From contig CALVMV010000002.1 in assembly GCA_944349375.1 (NCBI GenBank), positions 1 through 35,447 on the forward strand: 35,447 bases of DNA, given 5' to 3'. This document shows positions 22,339-32,988 of the stretch, piece by piece. The notes beneath the pieces were generated by a model. The model was given only the letters and a program-made list of their open reading frames with translations, did not search any database and was not told where the DNA came from. Source of the stretch: an uncultured Clostridia bacterium (GTDB taxonomy: Bacteria > Bacillota > Clostridia > Christensenellales > UBA1242). The position numbers and the translations under genes were made by a program. Every line of letters begins with the position of its first letter. Position 1 is the first letter of the stretch.

Positions 22339-23070
22339 CTATTCATTTTGTGATTCGTTTTCAACACTAAGTCTAATAAATTCTTTGCATCTAGGATCTG
22401 CAATAGCACTTAAAAAAGCATCTCTTAAACATGGCGATAAATTATTAGGCAATTCATACATAAAATCAATAGCATATTTGGCAGGAACTACAATAGTAAA
22501 TAATTTTTCATCTTTATCAAGATTTGTCTTTTTATCCCCTAAATCAACTTCAGCTAAAAATGTTTGTTCCGATTCACTTGAAAAACCTGCAGATTTTGTT
22601 ACTATTCCACTTATAGGAATCATTTTTACAACATTAGCACCATTTTCTTCTTTTAATTCTCTAAGAGCTGTCTTTTTGACAACTTTTTCCACATCTGAAT
22701 TGTCTAAAACATCTCTCTTATCAACTAAACCGGCTGCAATTGAAATTTGTGTTTCTCCCATGTTTGGTCTTAACTGAACTGTAACCAAATAGTAAACTTC
22801 TCCGTTTTCTACAAAGTATGGTAAAACTGATACAGCATCAGGGATTCCTTCTTTGTTAATTTTATTTTTTCTTTCAGCTGATTCAGAAACATAAATTTCA
22901 TCGTCACCTTCTACCTTGTATTCAATCTTTGCAACTCTTATCCAATTACCATCATTCTTTTCAGGCACATACTTTTTTACAACTTGCATTTTTGCAAATT
23001 TTTTTTCTAGGTTTTCTGCAAAATCAATATCGTTAGGATCATACATAATAAAACCTTTGAATTTTTTCAT
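22339..23070 (-). CDS. Nudix hydrolase (ADP-ribose/NDP-sugar type)
   Basis: This 243-residue protein has a Nudix box at about residues 108-143 whose second half is exact: RELKEENGA (REUxEExGU). The first half (GLVDKRDVL) has a longer insert before it than the standard G-x5-E-x7 spacing. Around it are PYFVENGEVYYLVTVQLRPN and the conserved SAGFSSESEQTFLAEVDL, which resemble the ADP-ribose pyrophosphatase group. It hydrolyses a nucleoside diphosphate linked to another group; which one cannot be read. The N-terminal 75 residues are an added domain. TTGACA-17-TTTAAT and AAAGGAG precede it. It is a single gene. Confidence 0.85.
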   Translation of the reverse strand: MKKFKGFIMYDPNDIDFAENLEKKFAKMQVVKKYVPEKNDGNWIRVAKIEYKVEGDDEIYVSESAERKNKINKEGIPDAVSVLPYFVENGEVYYLVTVQLRPNMGETQISIAAGLVDKRDVLDNSDVEKVVKKTALRELKEENGANVVKMIPISGIVTKSAGFSSESEQTFLAEVDLGDKKTNLDKDEKLFTIVVPAKYAIDFMYELPNNLSPCLRDAFLSAIADPRCKEFIRLSVENESQNE

Positions 23071-23121
23071 ATTTTTCTCCTTTTATAATACAAGGTTGAA
23101 TTTTTTTCTATTTTCCTAAAT

Positions 23122-23150
23122 ATTAAATCATAATTTTCTAAAATTGTCAA
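23122..23150 (-). promoter_or_regulatory. Promoter of the Nudix gene
   Basis: On the minus strand a perfect TTGACA (23150-23145), 17 bases and TTTAAT (23127-23122) stand before the Nudix gene. Confidence 0.75.
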
Positions 23151-23166
23151 TAACAATCTAAAATAA

Positions 23167-23191
23167 AAAATGGAGAAAAATTCTCCATTTT
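23167..23191 (-). terminator. Terminator of the giant gene
   Basis: AAAATGGAGAA and TTCTCCATTTT pair around a three-base loop, with a T run on the minus strand. It overlaps the stop codon of the giant gene at its right end. Confidence 0.85.
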
Positions 23192-26100
23192 AAATTGAAA
23201 CCTTATTCCAACCAGTCGATTTCATCATGTCTAGTATCCAATCAATAGATGTTTCATAACCTTCAGGTTTCTGTTGAAAATCTCCGCTCCAAATTAAATC
23301 TTTTGGAATTGGGCAACTATCATAATTTAACCATGCAAATGCTGTAAAATCATCACCTATATAATTTTTGTTTAAAGTTCCATCCTGTAAATTATTTATA
23401 TAAACGCAATTGCTTATTATTAAATTAGTTGAAGTTACTCCCACTGAATTAATAGAAGTGTTTGTTTTAACAATTCCATAACAGTTGAATAAATTAACTT
23501 TAGCAGAGCCAATACTTTCTCCTATGAAAACTCCACTGTTATTAACTCCATTGATAACACATTCAACCCCACTACTTGTTAAATTGATAGTAGTGCCAGT
23601 ATAAGAATTATCGCATTGGCCAATTATTCCACCAATTCCTGAAGTACCTGTTACATTCCCTAAATTATAAACAGCAGTAACATTGACTGTGCTTGTTGAA
23701 CTAGAAGTAATATTAATCTTCCCTACAATTCCTCCAGTATTATTTTCCCCTGTTATTAAAGCATAGTTGAAACAATTTTCTAAAGTCAAAGAAGTTGATA
23801 TAATTCCAACTATACCTCCTACATTTGAGCTACCATTTAATAAAGCAAAGTTATAAGAATTAAGTATTTCACTATTCAATGGTCTTCCTACAATACCACC
23901 GATGTTTGTCTCTCCCATCACTTCTGCATTATTTATACAATTAGAAATATCTGCACTGCCTGAACCAATTATACCACCCACATTTGATAGTCCTGTTATA
24001 TTCCCATCAACGGAGCAATTTAAAATTGTAGTATAAGATGATGCGCTATAACCTATTACACCACCTACATAAGAATTACCTTTTACATCAGTATTAACCA
24101 ATTTTACATTTTTAATTTCAGAAGGATAAGATGTAGAATAAGAATACACATATCCAAATAAGCCTTGATATGAATCTCCATTAGTCGTACCATACAATGT
24201 TTTCAAGCCACTAATAGAATACCCATTTCCATCATAATTACCTGCAAAATAACGACTATCTCTCACTCCTTCTCTTGTCGCAACAATACCAATTGGTTGC
24301 CAATAATTTTCTGATAAATCAATATCTGCAGTTTGGATAAAATATTTTTCTCTATAAAACCAAGCTGAACTATAAACATTATTCTTATATGGTTTATTGT
24401 AATATATTGTCCATGATAAGAAAGCCAAATCCTTTGCTGAACTTATTTTGTAAGGGTTAGATTTTGTACCAGATCCACTCAAAGCATAACTGTCAAAGTC
24501 ATCATAAACTTCTGTCCAATATTTCGGTAACGCACTTTCATCTTTTAAATATGGATAACCATTATTCGTTTCCGAGCTTATATCCCAATAAAATTCAAAA
24601 TTCCATGGGTAACTTGAATCCCAATTAGAAGAATCTAAATAAAAGGCTTTATCTTTAAAATTGTCTATTGTCAAAGATTCATCATATTCCGCCTGCCCAA
24701 CAACATCTTGACCATTTATACCTTTTGTAGTGCAGTTTACTCCATAAAAGCAATTGCTTACACTACATCCCGATAAACTTTCTCCTAGGATTCCACCAAT
24801 TTTTCCTGTCCCAGAAACTTGCCCTAAATTATAACAATTGTTGATTTCACCATAAGACTGACCAACAACGCCTCCAATTGGATTACTTGACGATGTAGAA
24901 GCAATATTAATATTCCCAATATTAAAACTATTTTTTACATATGCAGAGGATCCTAAACTTCCAGTCAATCCTCCAACATAGCAGTTATAGGAACTATTTT
25001 TTAATTCAATATTCCCTAAATTATAGCAATTTGACATTGATGACGAAGAACTTGATATCCCTCCTGCATATGTATTTGAACCTGTTGGAGAAACAATAAT
25101 ATTTCCTTGATTAAAAGAGTTTTTAATAGTTCCGCTATAACAAATTCCGCCTACATAGCTATTACCATTAACCTCTCCAAGATTAAATGATGAACTTATA
25201 GTAAGTCCTGCTCCAACCAAACCACCCACATAAGTTTTTCCTTTTATTATACCATTATTTGAACTATAGGATAATGCACCACCTACAGAGTATCCAATTA
25301 TTCCTCCCAAATAATTAGCTCCAGTAATATCTCCATCATTTGTATTATTTTTCAAAACAATTGAAAATTTAGAATACCCCACTATTCCTCCAGTGTAGAT
25401 ATCCCCACCAGATACATTAGATGAGTTAGATGAATTTTCAATTATGAAAGACGATGGCTGGCTATCTCCTATGTATCCTACTAGTCCTCCGGTATAATCA
25501 GCATAATTTAAAATTTTTCCTGTGTTAGAAAAATTACTAAATTCCACAGTATTTATGCTCGTAGAAGATGTATAAGAGCAGCCTATTATTCCACCAACAT
25601 ATCCACTTTCTCCTTTAACACTTCCCAAGTTGTTTAAATTATTAAAATACAATTCTTTAGTACCAGAACTTGTATTTACATATCCAAAAATTCCACCAAC
25701 ATATTGATTGCTTATAATCGCCCCTTTATTTTCATTTTCATAAGCACCTAGGGAGTCATAAACATAACCATTTATTCCACCAACATTTTTTGTACCGCCA
25801 ACTGATGCTAAATTAAAATTATTTGTCAATTCAACTTTTTGAGTATATCCTACTATTCCTCCTACATGTTGAGTCCCTAAAACATATCCACTATTATTTT
25901 TACAATTTACAATGTCGCCATAATAAATATAAGCAACGACACCCCCTACACTTGAATTTCCCTTAACACTAGTTGAGTTTAAAGTTATATTTTGTAAAAT
26001 TATTTTTTCAATAGTCGAATATCTCCGAACATAACCAAATAATCCCTGATGAGAATAGGCATTGGTAGTACCATAAGGAGTTTTTAGTCCGCTAATGGCA

Positions 26101-29100
26101 TAATTTTGCCCATCATAATTACCTGAAAAATATCTATAAACAGAGCTTCCTTCTCTATTGTAATAAACACCAATAGGTTGCCAATAATATTGAGATAAAT
26201 CAATCTCAGCAGTCTGCTTAAAATATTTACTTTCATAAAAATATCTACTTGAACCACTAATCGTTACATTATTATTATAAGCTTGATCATTATAAACAGT
26301 CCATGATAAAAATGCTAAATCTTTTGCTGATTGAATTAAATATGGATCTTCTCTAGAGCCACTTCCTGATAATGAATATGTACCAAAATCATCATATACA
26401 TCAATCCAATAAACAATTTCATCAACATTACCATTTTTAAAAACTGGATATCCATTATTTTCATTCTCCATGAAAGTCCAATTTGTATCAAAATCCCAAA
26501 TATAAGATAAACTCCAATTCGAAATATTATTAAAGAAATCTAATGACTTGAAATTATTACTATTTAAATTTTCTAGCAATTGAGCTTGTCCTTCTACATC
26601 TTGTCCATTTATTCCACCAACTGAACAATCACCACCATAATAACAGTTTAAAACTTGTGCGAAAGTAGTACCTAATATTCCTCCGACACTAGAATTAGCA
26701 CTTACACTTGCAGTATTAAAATTGTTTTTAAGGTTTATTTTGCCATAACTGCCTTGAGTTGTATAACCGACAATTCCACCTACAGTGCTTGAGCCTGAAA
26801 CCTTACCAACATTAAAACAATTTATAATGTTTGCAACACTATCATGACTTGACATTCTTGAGTAAGTATAGATATATCCAACATTGCCACCTACACAACT
26901 TGATGTTGCTTCTATATTTCCTGAATTATAAGAATTAGTTAATGTAAAATATATATCTGCAGATGTGCTATAACAATATAGATATGCATATCCAACGATT
27001 CCACCGACATAACTACTACCAGAAATATTGCCTGTATTATAAACATCTTCTACTGTAAGTGTATAACTATATCTATAATCGTATTTGTATAAATTAACTT
27101 TACCAATTATGCCTCCTACGTATTTTAATCCATATATATCAACATCTGTGTGAACATTGCTTATGGTAATTTTTTCGGTTGAATTAACTTTTTCCAATGA
27201 AATATTTAAATAACCTATCAATCCTCCAACGTTTTCATAACCATTAATATTTGAATTTTTTATTGTCAGATTTTGAACTCCACAATAAGATGAACCACGA
27301 GAAGATACATAACCAAACAACCCTTGACAAGAATATCTATTAGTATTTCCAAAAGGTGTTTCAATCCCCGAGATTGAATACCCAGCACCATCATAGTTCC
27401 CAGAAAAAGCTCTTTCTATAACATCTCCATTTGTATCATAATATAGTCCGATAGGTTTCCAATAATATCCTGTAAAATCTAAATCTTTAGTCTGTTTAAA
27501 ATAAATATTTCTATAATAATAATTTGTCTGATAAACATGATTGTTATAAGATTTGTCGTTTAAAATTGTCCAAGAAATAAATACTAAATCTTTTTCTGAT
27601 TGGATAAGATATGGATTAGTAGATGAACCACTACCTTCTAAAGAATAAGAGTCAAAATCAGTGTAAACATCCGTCCAAAACTCAATTCCAACATCATTTT
27701 CTTCTCTTAAAATAGGGAATCCAACATTATAGTTGCTGTCAATTTTCCATATATAATAAAAGTCCCAAGGGCAAGAAACATCCCACTTAGTCATATCAGT
27801 ATAAAAGCTCGTTGTTTTAAAATTATCTAGAGTTAAACTTGCATCTGCTTGAGCTTGTCCACTTACATCTTCTCCATTAATTCCTCCAACAGAGCAGTTA
27901 ACACCATAATAACATTTAGAAATTTGAGTTGAAGTGTTTTGCCCAACAATTCCACCTACATAAGTAGTTCCATTAACAGCACCTAAATTATAGCAATTAT
28001 TAACTTTTGTAGTTGAATAATTTAAATAACCTATTATACCGCCTACACTATCTTCTCCATATACATTGCCTACATTGAAATTATTGTAAAATCCTCCACT
28101 TGATGATCCATAGCCTCCACTAATGCCTCCAACATATTGAGCCCCATAAACTTCTCCAAGATTATATGAAACCTGTGCACTTCCTATTCCAACAACTCCT
28201 CCAACATATTGATCCCCCTCAATAAGACCTATATTATATGAATTATTTATAGAACCAGAACCAGAAATTCCTCCAACATAATTACCCCCTTTTATATTTC
28301 CAGTATTATAAGAATTACTGCTACCACCATTTCCAGTAATGCCTCCAACATAGGATGAACCATATATATTTGCAGTATTTAAACAATCAGAAGAGGAACC
28401 ACTCCCAACAATACCTCCTACATATTGATATCCACTTACATCAGAATGGTTTTCACAATTTTTTATTGTTCCTGAATATTTATATCCAACTATTGCTCCT
28501 ACATATTTATTTCCTTTAATAGAAGAATCACTAATTTTAATATTATCTAATACAACTGGTTTGTCACTAGAAGGTTGATAAACATAACCAAAAAGCCCTT
28601 GATAATTATAATTATCATTATAAGCAGCTGGAGTCTTTATCCCAGAAATAGAAAAATTATTTCCATTATAACTACCACAAAATCTTGCTGCTTTTCCTAT
28701 TCCATCTCTTTTTACATAAAATCCAATAGGTTGCCAAAAATATTCACTTAAATCAATATCTTGTGTTTGTTTAAAAAACACTCCTTCGTAATAACGATAA
28801 TGATCAGACATTGAGCTAACTTTGCCATTATATGCTTTATTATAATACACACTCCAAGAAAGAAAAGCTAAGTCTTCTGCAGATTGTATTAAATATGGTT
28901 CTGTTTCTGTGCCCGATCCTTCCAAGACATAATTAGCAAAATCAATATTTGCTTCTATCCAAAATAGAGGTTTTTCATCACCAAGTCTCAAATAAGGAAG
29001 TCCATTATTCCTTTCACTTTCAATTCCCCAAAAGTAATCAAAATCCCAAATTACTCCATTAGCCCAATTGTTTTCATCTTCATAAAAAGATATATCTTTA

Positions 29101-32100
29101 AAATTATTTATACTTAAATCTTCTTTTTTCTCAGCTTGCCCTTCTACATCTACATTATTTATACCACCAACTTTGCAATTTCCGCCATAATAATTATTCT
29201 CAACTTTTAAACTGTCATTAACATTTCCTAAAATTGCACCAATTGATGTTTTTCCATTTATTTCACCAACATTATAGCAGTAACCTAAATTTATTTGACT
29301 TGAATTAGAATACAATCGCGCATACGCAATGATCCCTGCCACATAAGAACTACCACAAACCTTAGCAACATTAAAGCAGTTAAAAATTTCTGAATTTGTA
29401 GAAAAATATCCATATCCAATTACTCCCGCTACATAAGAAGTGCCAATTAAATCAGCAGAATTATAGCAATTATACATCTTTAAAGTAGGATATCTTTCTC
29501 TTATACATCCAAGCACCCCTCCTAAATAAGTGTAAGAACTTGAAATTTTTCCCCAATTAACACAGTTTGATAAATTTATGTTTAATGAATAAGAATAAGC
29601 ATAAACGCTACCGATTATTCCTCCAATATATCCGTTACCAGAAACACAACCGTAGTTTATACATTGTTCTATATTTAAAGTATTTCCTGACTTAGAATTA
29701 CTTACATGACCAATAAGTCCGCCAACATAATAACCATATCCTTTTACAGTAGCTTCATTTATACAATCTTTTATTGTACAATAAGTGGAATAAGAATAAT
29801 CCAAATATCCAATCAAAGCCCCAACATACTGACTTCCATAAATTGCAGAATTTGTTAAGTTTATATTTTTGATAACGATTTTATTAGTTGTATTATAATA
29901 ACCTACTCTACCAAAAAGTCCTTGGTAAGAAAAAGCATTGGTATATCCTGATGGTGTAGATAGCCCACTAATAGCAAAATTACCTCCATCATAATTACCA
30001 GAAAATATTCTATTTGCCGATGTCCCATCTCTTAAAGAAGATATCCCTATTGGTTGCCAATAATAGCCACTTAAATCAATATCAGCAGTTTGCTTAAAAT
30101 ATACATTACTATAATAATACTTTATTGAATTTCTTGTTGAAACCTTATTTTTATAAGCTTTATCGTTATATATTGTCCAAGACAAAAAAGTTAAATCTTT
30201 GGCATTTTGAATCAAATAAGGATTTGTTTCTGTACCACCACCTGAAAGTGTATAAACATCAAAATCACTATAAACATCTGTCCAATATTGTTTGTCTTCT
30301 ACTACTTTAAATGTAGGATATTCGCTTTCTAATGAATTAAACTCCCAAACATTTTCAAAATCCCATGAATATGCACTCCAGTTTTCATTGTTTAAATAAA
30401 AGTTTTCACTTTTAAAATTTTCAACTGTTAAATCATCTTTTTTCTCAGCTTCTCCAGCAACATTTTCTCCATTTATTCCTCCAATATCATAGTTGCCACC
30501 GTAATAGCAATTGTTAACAACTTCAGAAGTTGAAGCAACATTACCAACAACTCCACCAATTTCACTATTGCCTACAATTAGAGATATACTATAACAATCA
30601 CTAATTACTGCAGAAGACAAGTAACCAGCAATTCCTCCCAATTTAGTATCACCAGTTATATCCCCTACATTAAAACAGTTTGTGGTAACTCCAGTGTTAG
30701 CATAACCTACTATTCCACCGACATACGAACCATTTCCAGTTAGATTACCAGTATTATAACTTGTTACAGCATAACCTCGCCCTACTATTCCTCCTATATA
30801 TTGTCCATTTGATGAAATATTGGCATTGTTATAACTTTCAAAAACATAGCCAAAACCAGCAATGCCACCAATATATTGGTTACCATTAATAATTCCTGAT
30901 ACACTACAATTGTAAATTTTGGCAGTACTCTGTCCGGCAATACCTCCAACATATTGATTACCATTAATATCAACATTAACTAAGTTAACATTTTCAATAA
31001 TAGACGAAGAATTATCTAGATATCCAAATAATCCTTGATAAGACTCAGCATTGCTTGAGCCAGTTGGAGTTTGTAGTCCACTTATTGAGTAACTATCTCC
31101 ATTGTAATTACCTTTAAACCCCCTAGTAACTTGCACACCATCTCTATTATAATAAATTCCTATTGGTTGCCATAAATATTCGGATATATCTAAATCTACA
31201 GTTTGTTTAAAATATGTACTGTTGTTATAAGTTTTTTTGTTATAGTAAACTGTCCATGACAAATACGCCAAATCTTTTTCTGAACTTATTAAATAAGGAG
31301 AGGCTTTAGTCCCCGCACCAACAAAAGAATATGAGTCAAAATCGTTATAAACTTCAATCCAATAAGGAGTTTTTACACTTTCTTCAATTAAAGATGGATA
31401 ACCTTCATTAATTTCACTATTAATAACCCATGTATTATCAAAATCCCATGGATAAGAAGAATCCCAATTATCAACATTTAAATAGAAGTCTTGATTTTTA
31501 AAATCATTAACCGTTAAATTTTCCTTTCTCTCAGCCTGACCAACCACATCACTTCCATTTATTCCACCAACAGAGCAATCTCCACCATAATAACAATTTT
31601 GAATTGTCCCTAAATTATTGCTCCCAGCTATTCCACCAACATTATATTTAGAATTAATTGAACCTAAATTATAACAATTTTTTAATTCAACACGCGATGA
31701 AGTCGATTTTGTATCATCAACTAAACCTACTATTCCTCCTGTATAACTTGAGCTAGACATTGTTTCAACATTAATCGTCCCCTTATTAATAGAATTATAT
31801 ATCTTGTTTAATGAATTATCCCGTAAAATACCACCTATTCCTCCAATATATAATTCAGAATTATTTCTAGATGATACAAGATTTATCTCTCCTATATTAT
31901 AACAATTATAAACATTAACAGAATTGCCTCCTATTGAAAAAACTCCTCCTACATATACTTTATTGCTAAAATTAGACGAAGTATTTACATTTAAAGTGAT
32001 ATTTCCAGCATTAAAAGAATCATAAAGTGATAAGTAATATGCATAAGAAACTAATCCCCCTATGTTTAAATTACCTGAAAGTGATGAATTTATATCAACA

Positions 32101-32730
32101 GTAATGTTGGCATAATTTTGACAATTTTTAACTATTGTTTTATAAGATGATGTAGCCCCAGAGGAACCAATCAAGCCACCTATATTAACAGCATTATTTG
32201 CTCTAAGTTCTCCCGATACACTACAATTTATAAAAGTAATGTTATTATTAAAATAAGAGTTCCCTCCAACTATACCTCCAACAGATTGATAACCTAAAAT
32301 ATTTACATCTACAAGTTTTATATTTTTAAAAGTTAACGATCCTATTCCAACAAGACCAAATAATCCTTGATATGAATAAACAATAGATGAACCTGAAGGT
32401 GTATGCAATCCATTAATTTCATAATTGTCACCATCATAATTACCTGCAAAACATCTAATTTTTTGATTCCCAGTTCTATCGTATACCATTCCTATTGGTT
32501 GCCAATAGCACGCGGATAAGTCTATATCTGCCGTTTGTTTAAAATAATTACCTGAATAATAATATTTATTAGACCCGGACGTTCCAACTTTATTATCAAA
32601 AGCTTTATCGTTATAAACTGTCCAAGATAAAAAGGCTAAATCCTTTGCAGATTGAATAAGGTAAGGATCTGTTTCAGTTCCTGACCCAACAAAAGAATAT
32701 GTCTCAAAATCATCATAAACATCTATCCAA
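23190..32730 (-). repeat. Seven tandem superunits of unequal length in the giant gene
   Basis: The unit heads lie at about 32730, 31365, 30287, 28965, 27680, 26410 and 24522. Unit lengths are roughly 455, 359, 441, 428, 423, 629 and 444 codons. Differences come from the number of inner GLUG turns; unit six is the longest and unit two the shortest. Confidence 0.85.
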
Positions 32731-32873
32731 TAACCATCTGGATCAATTATTGGATCATCTGCTGTTGTCTGTTCTGCTTTTTCTATTTTATTAAAATCTA
32801 TACATAAAAAAGATGCTCCCAAAATCACTGCGAGCAAACTAAAAACTATAGAAAAAAATATTTTTTTTGACAT
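23190..32873 (-). CDS. Giant secreted GLUG-repeat surface protein (3227 residues)
   Basis: The first 33 residues are a signal peptide (MSKK, then FFSIVFSLLAVILGASFL). The body consists of seven superunits, each starting with a motif like YWxDVYDDFxxYSxxGSG, then DPYLIQSAKDLAFLSW, a KYFKQTADIDLSxYYWQPIG block, many GLUG-type turns (YVGGIVGY, NCYNxG) and a closing SYPWDF segment. Repeated GLUG turns fold as a beta helix, so the protein should be a long rod. I see no LPXTG, S-layer or other anchor at the C-terminus (SIDWILDMMKSTGWNKVSI), so attachment is unclear. No frameshift breaks it. Such proteins are taken to be adhesins. The upstream -10 box is at 32894-32899. Confidence 0.92.
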   Translation of the reverse strand: MSKKIFFSIVFSLLAVILGASFLCIDFNKIEKAEQTTADDPIIDPDGYWIDVYDDFETYSFVGSGTETDPYLIQSAKDLAFLSWTVYNDKAFDNKVGTSGSNKYYYSGNYFKQTADIDLSACYWQPIGMVYDRTGNQKIRCFAGNYDGDNYEINGLHTPSGSSIVYSYQGLFGLVGIGSLTFKNIKLVDVNILGYQSVGGIVGGNSYFNNNITFINCSVSGELRANNAVNIGGLIGSSGATSSYKTIVKNCQNYANITVDINSSLSGNLNIGGLVSYAYYLSLYDSFNAGNITLNVNTSSNFSNKVYVGGVFSIGGNSVNVYNCYNIGEINLVSSRNNSELYIGGIGGILRDNSLNKIYNSINKGTINVETMSSSSYTGGIVGLVDDTKSTSSRVELKNCYNLGSINSKYNVGGIAGSNNLGTIQNCYYGGDCSVGGINGSDVVGQAERKENLTVNDFKNQDFYLNVDNWDSSYPWDFDNTWVINSEINEGYPSLIEESVKTPYWIEVYNDFDSYSFVGAGTKASPYLISSEKDLAYLSWTVYYNKKTYNNSTYFKQTVDLDISEYLWQPIGIYYNRDGVQVTRGFKGNYNGDSYSISGLQTPTGSSNAESYQGLFGYLDNSSSIIENVNLVNVDINGNQYVGGIAGQSTAKIYNCSVSGIINGNQYIGGIAGFGYVFESYNNANISSNGQYIGGIVGRGYAVTSYNTGNLTGNGSYVGGIVGYANTGVTTNCFNVGDITGDTKLGGIAGYLSSAVISDCYSISLIVGNSEIGGVVGNVASTSEVVNNCYYGGNYDIGGINGENVAGEAEKKDDLTVENFKSENFYLNNENWSAYSWDFENVWEFNSLESEYPTFKVVEDKQYWTDVYSDFDVYTLSGGGTETNPYLIQNAKDLTFLSWTIYNDKAYKNKVSTRNSIKYYYSNVYFKQTADIDLSGYYWQPIGISSLRDGTSANRIFSGNYDGGNFAISGLSTPSGYTNAFSYQGLFGRVGYYNTTNKIVIKNINLTNSAIYGSQYVGALIGYLDYSYSTYCTIKDCINEATVKGYGYYVGGLIGHVSNSKSGNTLNIEQCINYGCVSGNGYIGGIIGSVYAYSYSLNINLSNCVNWGKISSSYTYLGGVLGCIRERYPTLKMYNCYNSADLIGTSYVAGVIGYGYFSTNSEIFNCFNVAKVCGSSYVAGIIAYARLYSNSSQINLGYCYNVGEINGKTSIGAILGNVNDSLKVENNYYGGNCKVGGINNVDVEGQAEKKEDLSINNFKDISFYEDENNWANGVIWDFDYFWGIESERNNGLPYLRLGDEKPLFWIEANIDFANYVLEGSGTETEPYLIQSAEDLAFLSWSVYYNKAYNGKVSSMSDHYRYYEGVFFKQTQDIDLSEYFWQPIGFYVKRDGIGKAARFCGSYNGNNFSISGIKTPAAYNDNYNYQGLFGYVYQPSSDKPVVLDNIKISDSSIKGNKYVGAIVGYKYSGTIKNCENHSDVSGYQYVGGIVGSGSSSDCLNTANIYGSSYVGGITGNGGSSNSYNTGNIKGGNYVGGISGSGSINNSYNIGLIEGDQYVGGVVGIGSAQVSYNLGEVYGAQYVGGISGGYGSSSGGFYNNFNVGNVYGEDSVGGIIGYLNYSTTKVNNCYNLGAVNGTTYVGGIVGQNTSTQISKCYYGVNCSVGGINGEDVSGQAQADASLTLDNFKTTSFYTDMTKWDVSCPWDFYYIWKIDSNYNVGFPILREENDVGIEFWTDVYTDFDSYSLEGSGSSTNPYLIQSEKDLVFISWTILNDKSYNNHVYQTNYYYRNIYFKQTKDLDFTGYYWKPIGLYYDTNGDVIERAFSGNYDGAGYSISGIETPFGNTNRYSCQGLFGYVSSRGSSYCGVQNLTIKNSNINGYENVGGLIGYLNISLEKVNSTEKITISNVHTDVDIYGLKYVGGIIGKVNLYKYDYRYSYTLTVEDVYNTGNISGSSYVGGIVGYAYLYCYSTSADIYFTLTNSYNSGNIEATSSCVGGNVGYIYTYSRMSSHDSVANIINCFNVGKVSGSSTVGGIVGYTTQGSYGKINLKNNFNTASVSANSSVGGILGTTFAQVLNCYYGGDCSVGGINGQDVEGQAQLLENLNSNNFKSLDFFNNISNWSLSYIWDFDTNWTFMENENNGYPVFKNGNVDEIVYWIDVYDDFGTYSLSGSGSREDPYLIQSAKDLAFLSWTVYNDQAYNNNVTISGSSRYFYESKYFKQTAEIDLSQYYWQPIGVYYNREGSSVYRYFSGNYDGQNYAISGLKTPYGTTNAYSHQGLFGYVRRYSTIEKIILQNITLNSTSVKGNSSVGGVVAYIYYGDIVNCKNNSGYVLGTQHVGGIVGYTQKVELTNNFNLASVGGTKNVGGINGYVYDSLGAYENENKGAIISNQYVGGIFGYVNTSSGTKELYFNNLNNLGSVKGESGYVGGIIGCSYTSSTSINTVEFSNFSNTGKILNYADYTGGLVGYIGDSQPSSFIIENSSNSSNVSGGDIYTGGIVGYSKFSIVLKNNTNDGDITGANYLGGIIGYSVGGALSYSSNNGIIKGKTYVGGLVGAGLTISSSFNLGEVNGNSYVGGICYSGTIKNSFNQGNIIVSPTGSNTYAGGISSSSSSMSNCYNLGNIELKNSSYNCYVGGLTGSLGSSAYVKNSFNIGNINIASTSSSNPIGGVVGQSYGEINNCYNLGQVSGTGKIGGILGESLSGCSVSNCFYGVNCTTKGINGQDVVGQAEYDESLTIDNFKDKAFYLDSSNWDSSYPWNFEFYWDISSETNNGYPYLKDESALPKYWTEVYDDFDSYALSGSGTKSNPYKISSAKDLAFLSWTIYYNKPYKNNVYSSAWFYREKYFIQTADIDLSENYWQPIGIVATREGVRDSRYFAGNYDGNGYSISGLKTLYGTTNGDSYQGLFGYVYSYSTSYPSEIKNVKLVNTDVKGNSYVGGVIGYSASSYTTILNCSVDGNITGLSNVGGIIGSGSADISNCINNAEVMGETNIGGIVGRPLNSEILNSYNFALLNGSSNVGGIVGIISTSLTLENCFNYALITGENNTGGIVGKINITSSSTSTVNVTAVYNLGNVTGTSGIGGIIGQCDNSYTGTTINLTSSGVECVINGVNNSGVFIGESIGSAKVNLFNCYGIVKTNTSINSVGVTSTNLIISNCVYINNLQDGTLNKNYIGDDFTAFAWLNYDSCPIPKDLIWSGDFQQKPEGYETSIDWILDMMKSTGWNKVSI

Positions 32874-32893
32874 TATTCTTCATCCTTTTTTTT

Positions 32894-32899
32894 ATTATA
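32894..32899 (-). promoter_or_regulatory. -10 box of the giant gene
   Basis: TATAAT on the minus strand lies 21 bases before the ATG, with AAAGGATG as ribosome site. The -35 (TGTAAA at 17 bases) is weak. Confidence 0.55.
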
Positions 32900-32956
32900 A
32901 CCTATTTTAACAAATTTTTACATTTTTCCCAAATAAATAAAGGCAAAAAAATTAAT

Positions 32957-32988
32957 AAAAAACAATAATTTGCTAATTATTGTTTTTA
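32957..32988. terminator. Terminator overlapping the end of the YwaF-like gene
   Basis: AACAATAATT (32961-32970), a four-base loop and AATTATTGTT (32975-32984) with A and T runs form a bidirectional terminator. It includes the stop codon of the YwaF-like gene. Confidence 0.8.

Noticed and set aside
30125..30310. Plus-strand ORF within the giant gene
   Set aside because: It is antisense to a repeat head and matches no ribosome site; the repeats explain the open frame.
23190..32873. CRISPR-like or tandem DNA repeats
   Set aside because: The repeats are coding, diverged and of unequal length; no array of short direct repeats with spacers exists in the window.
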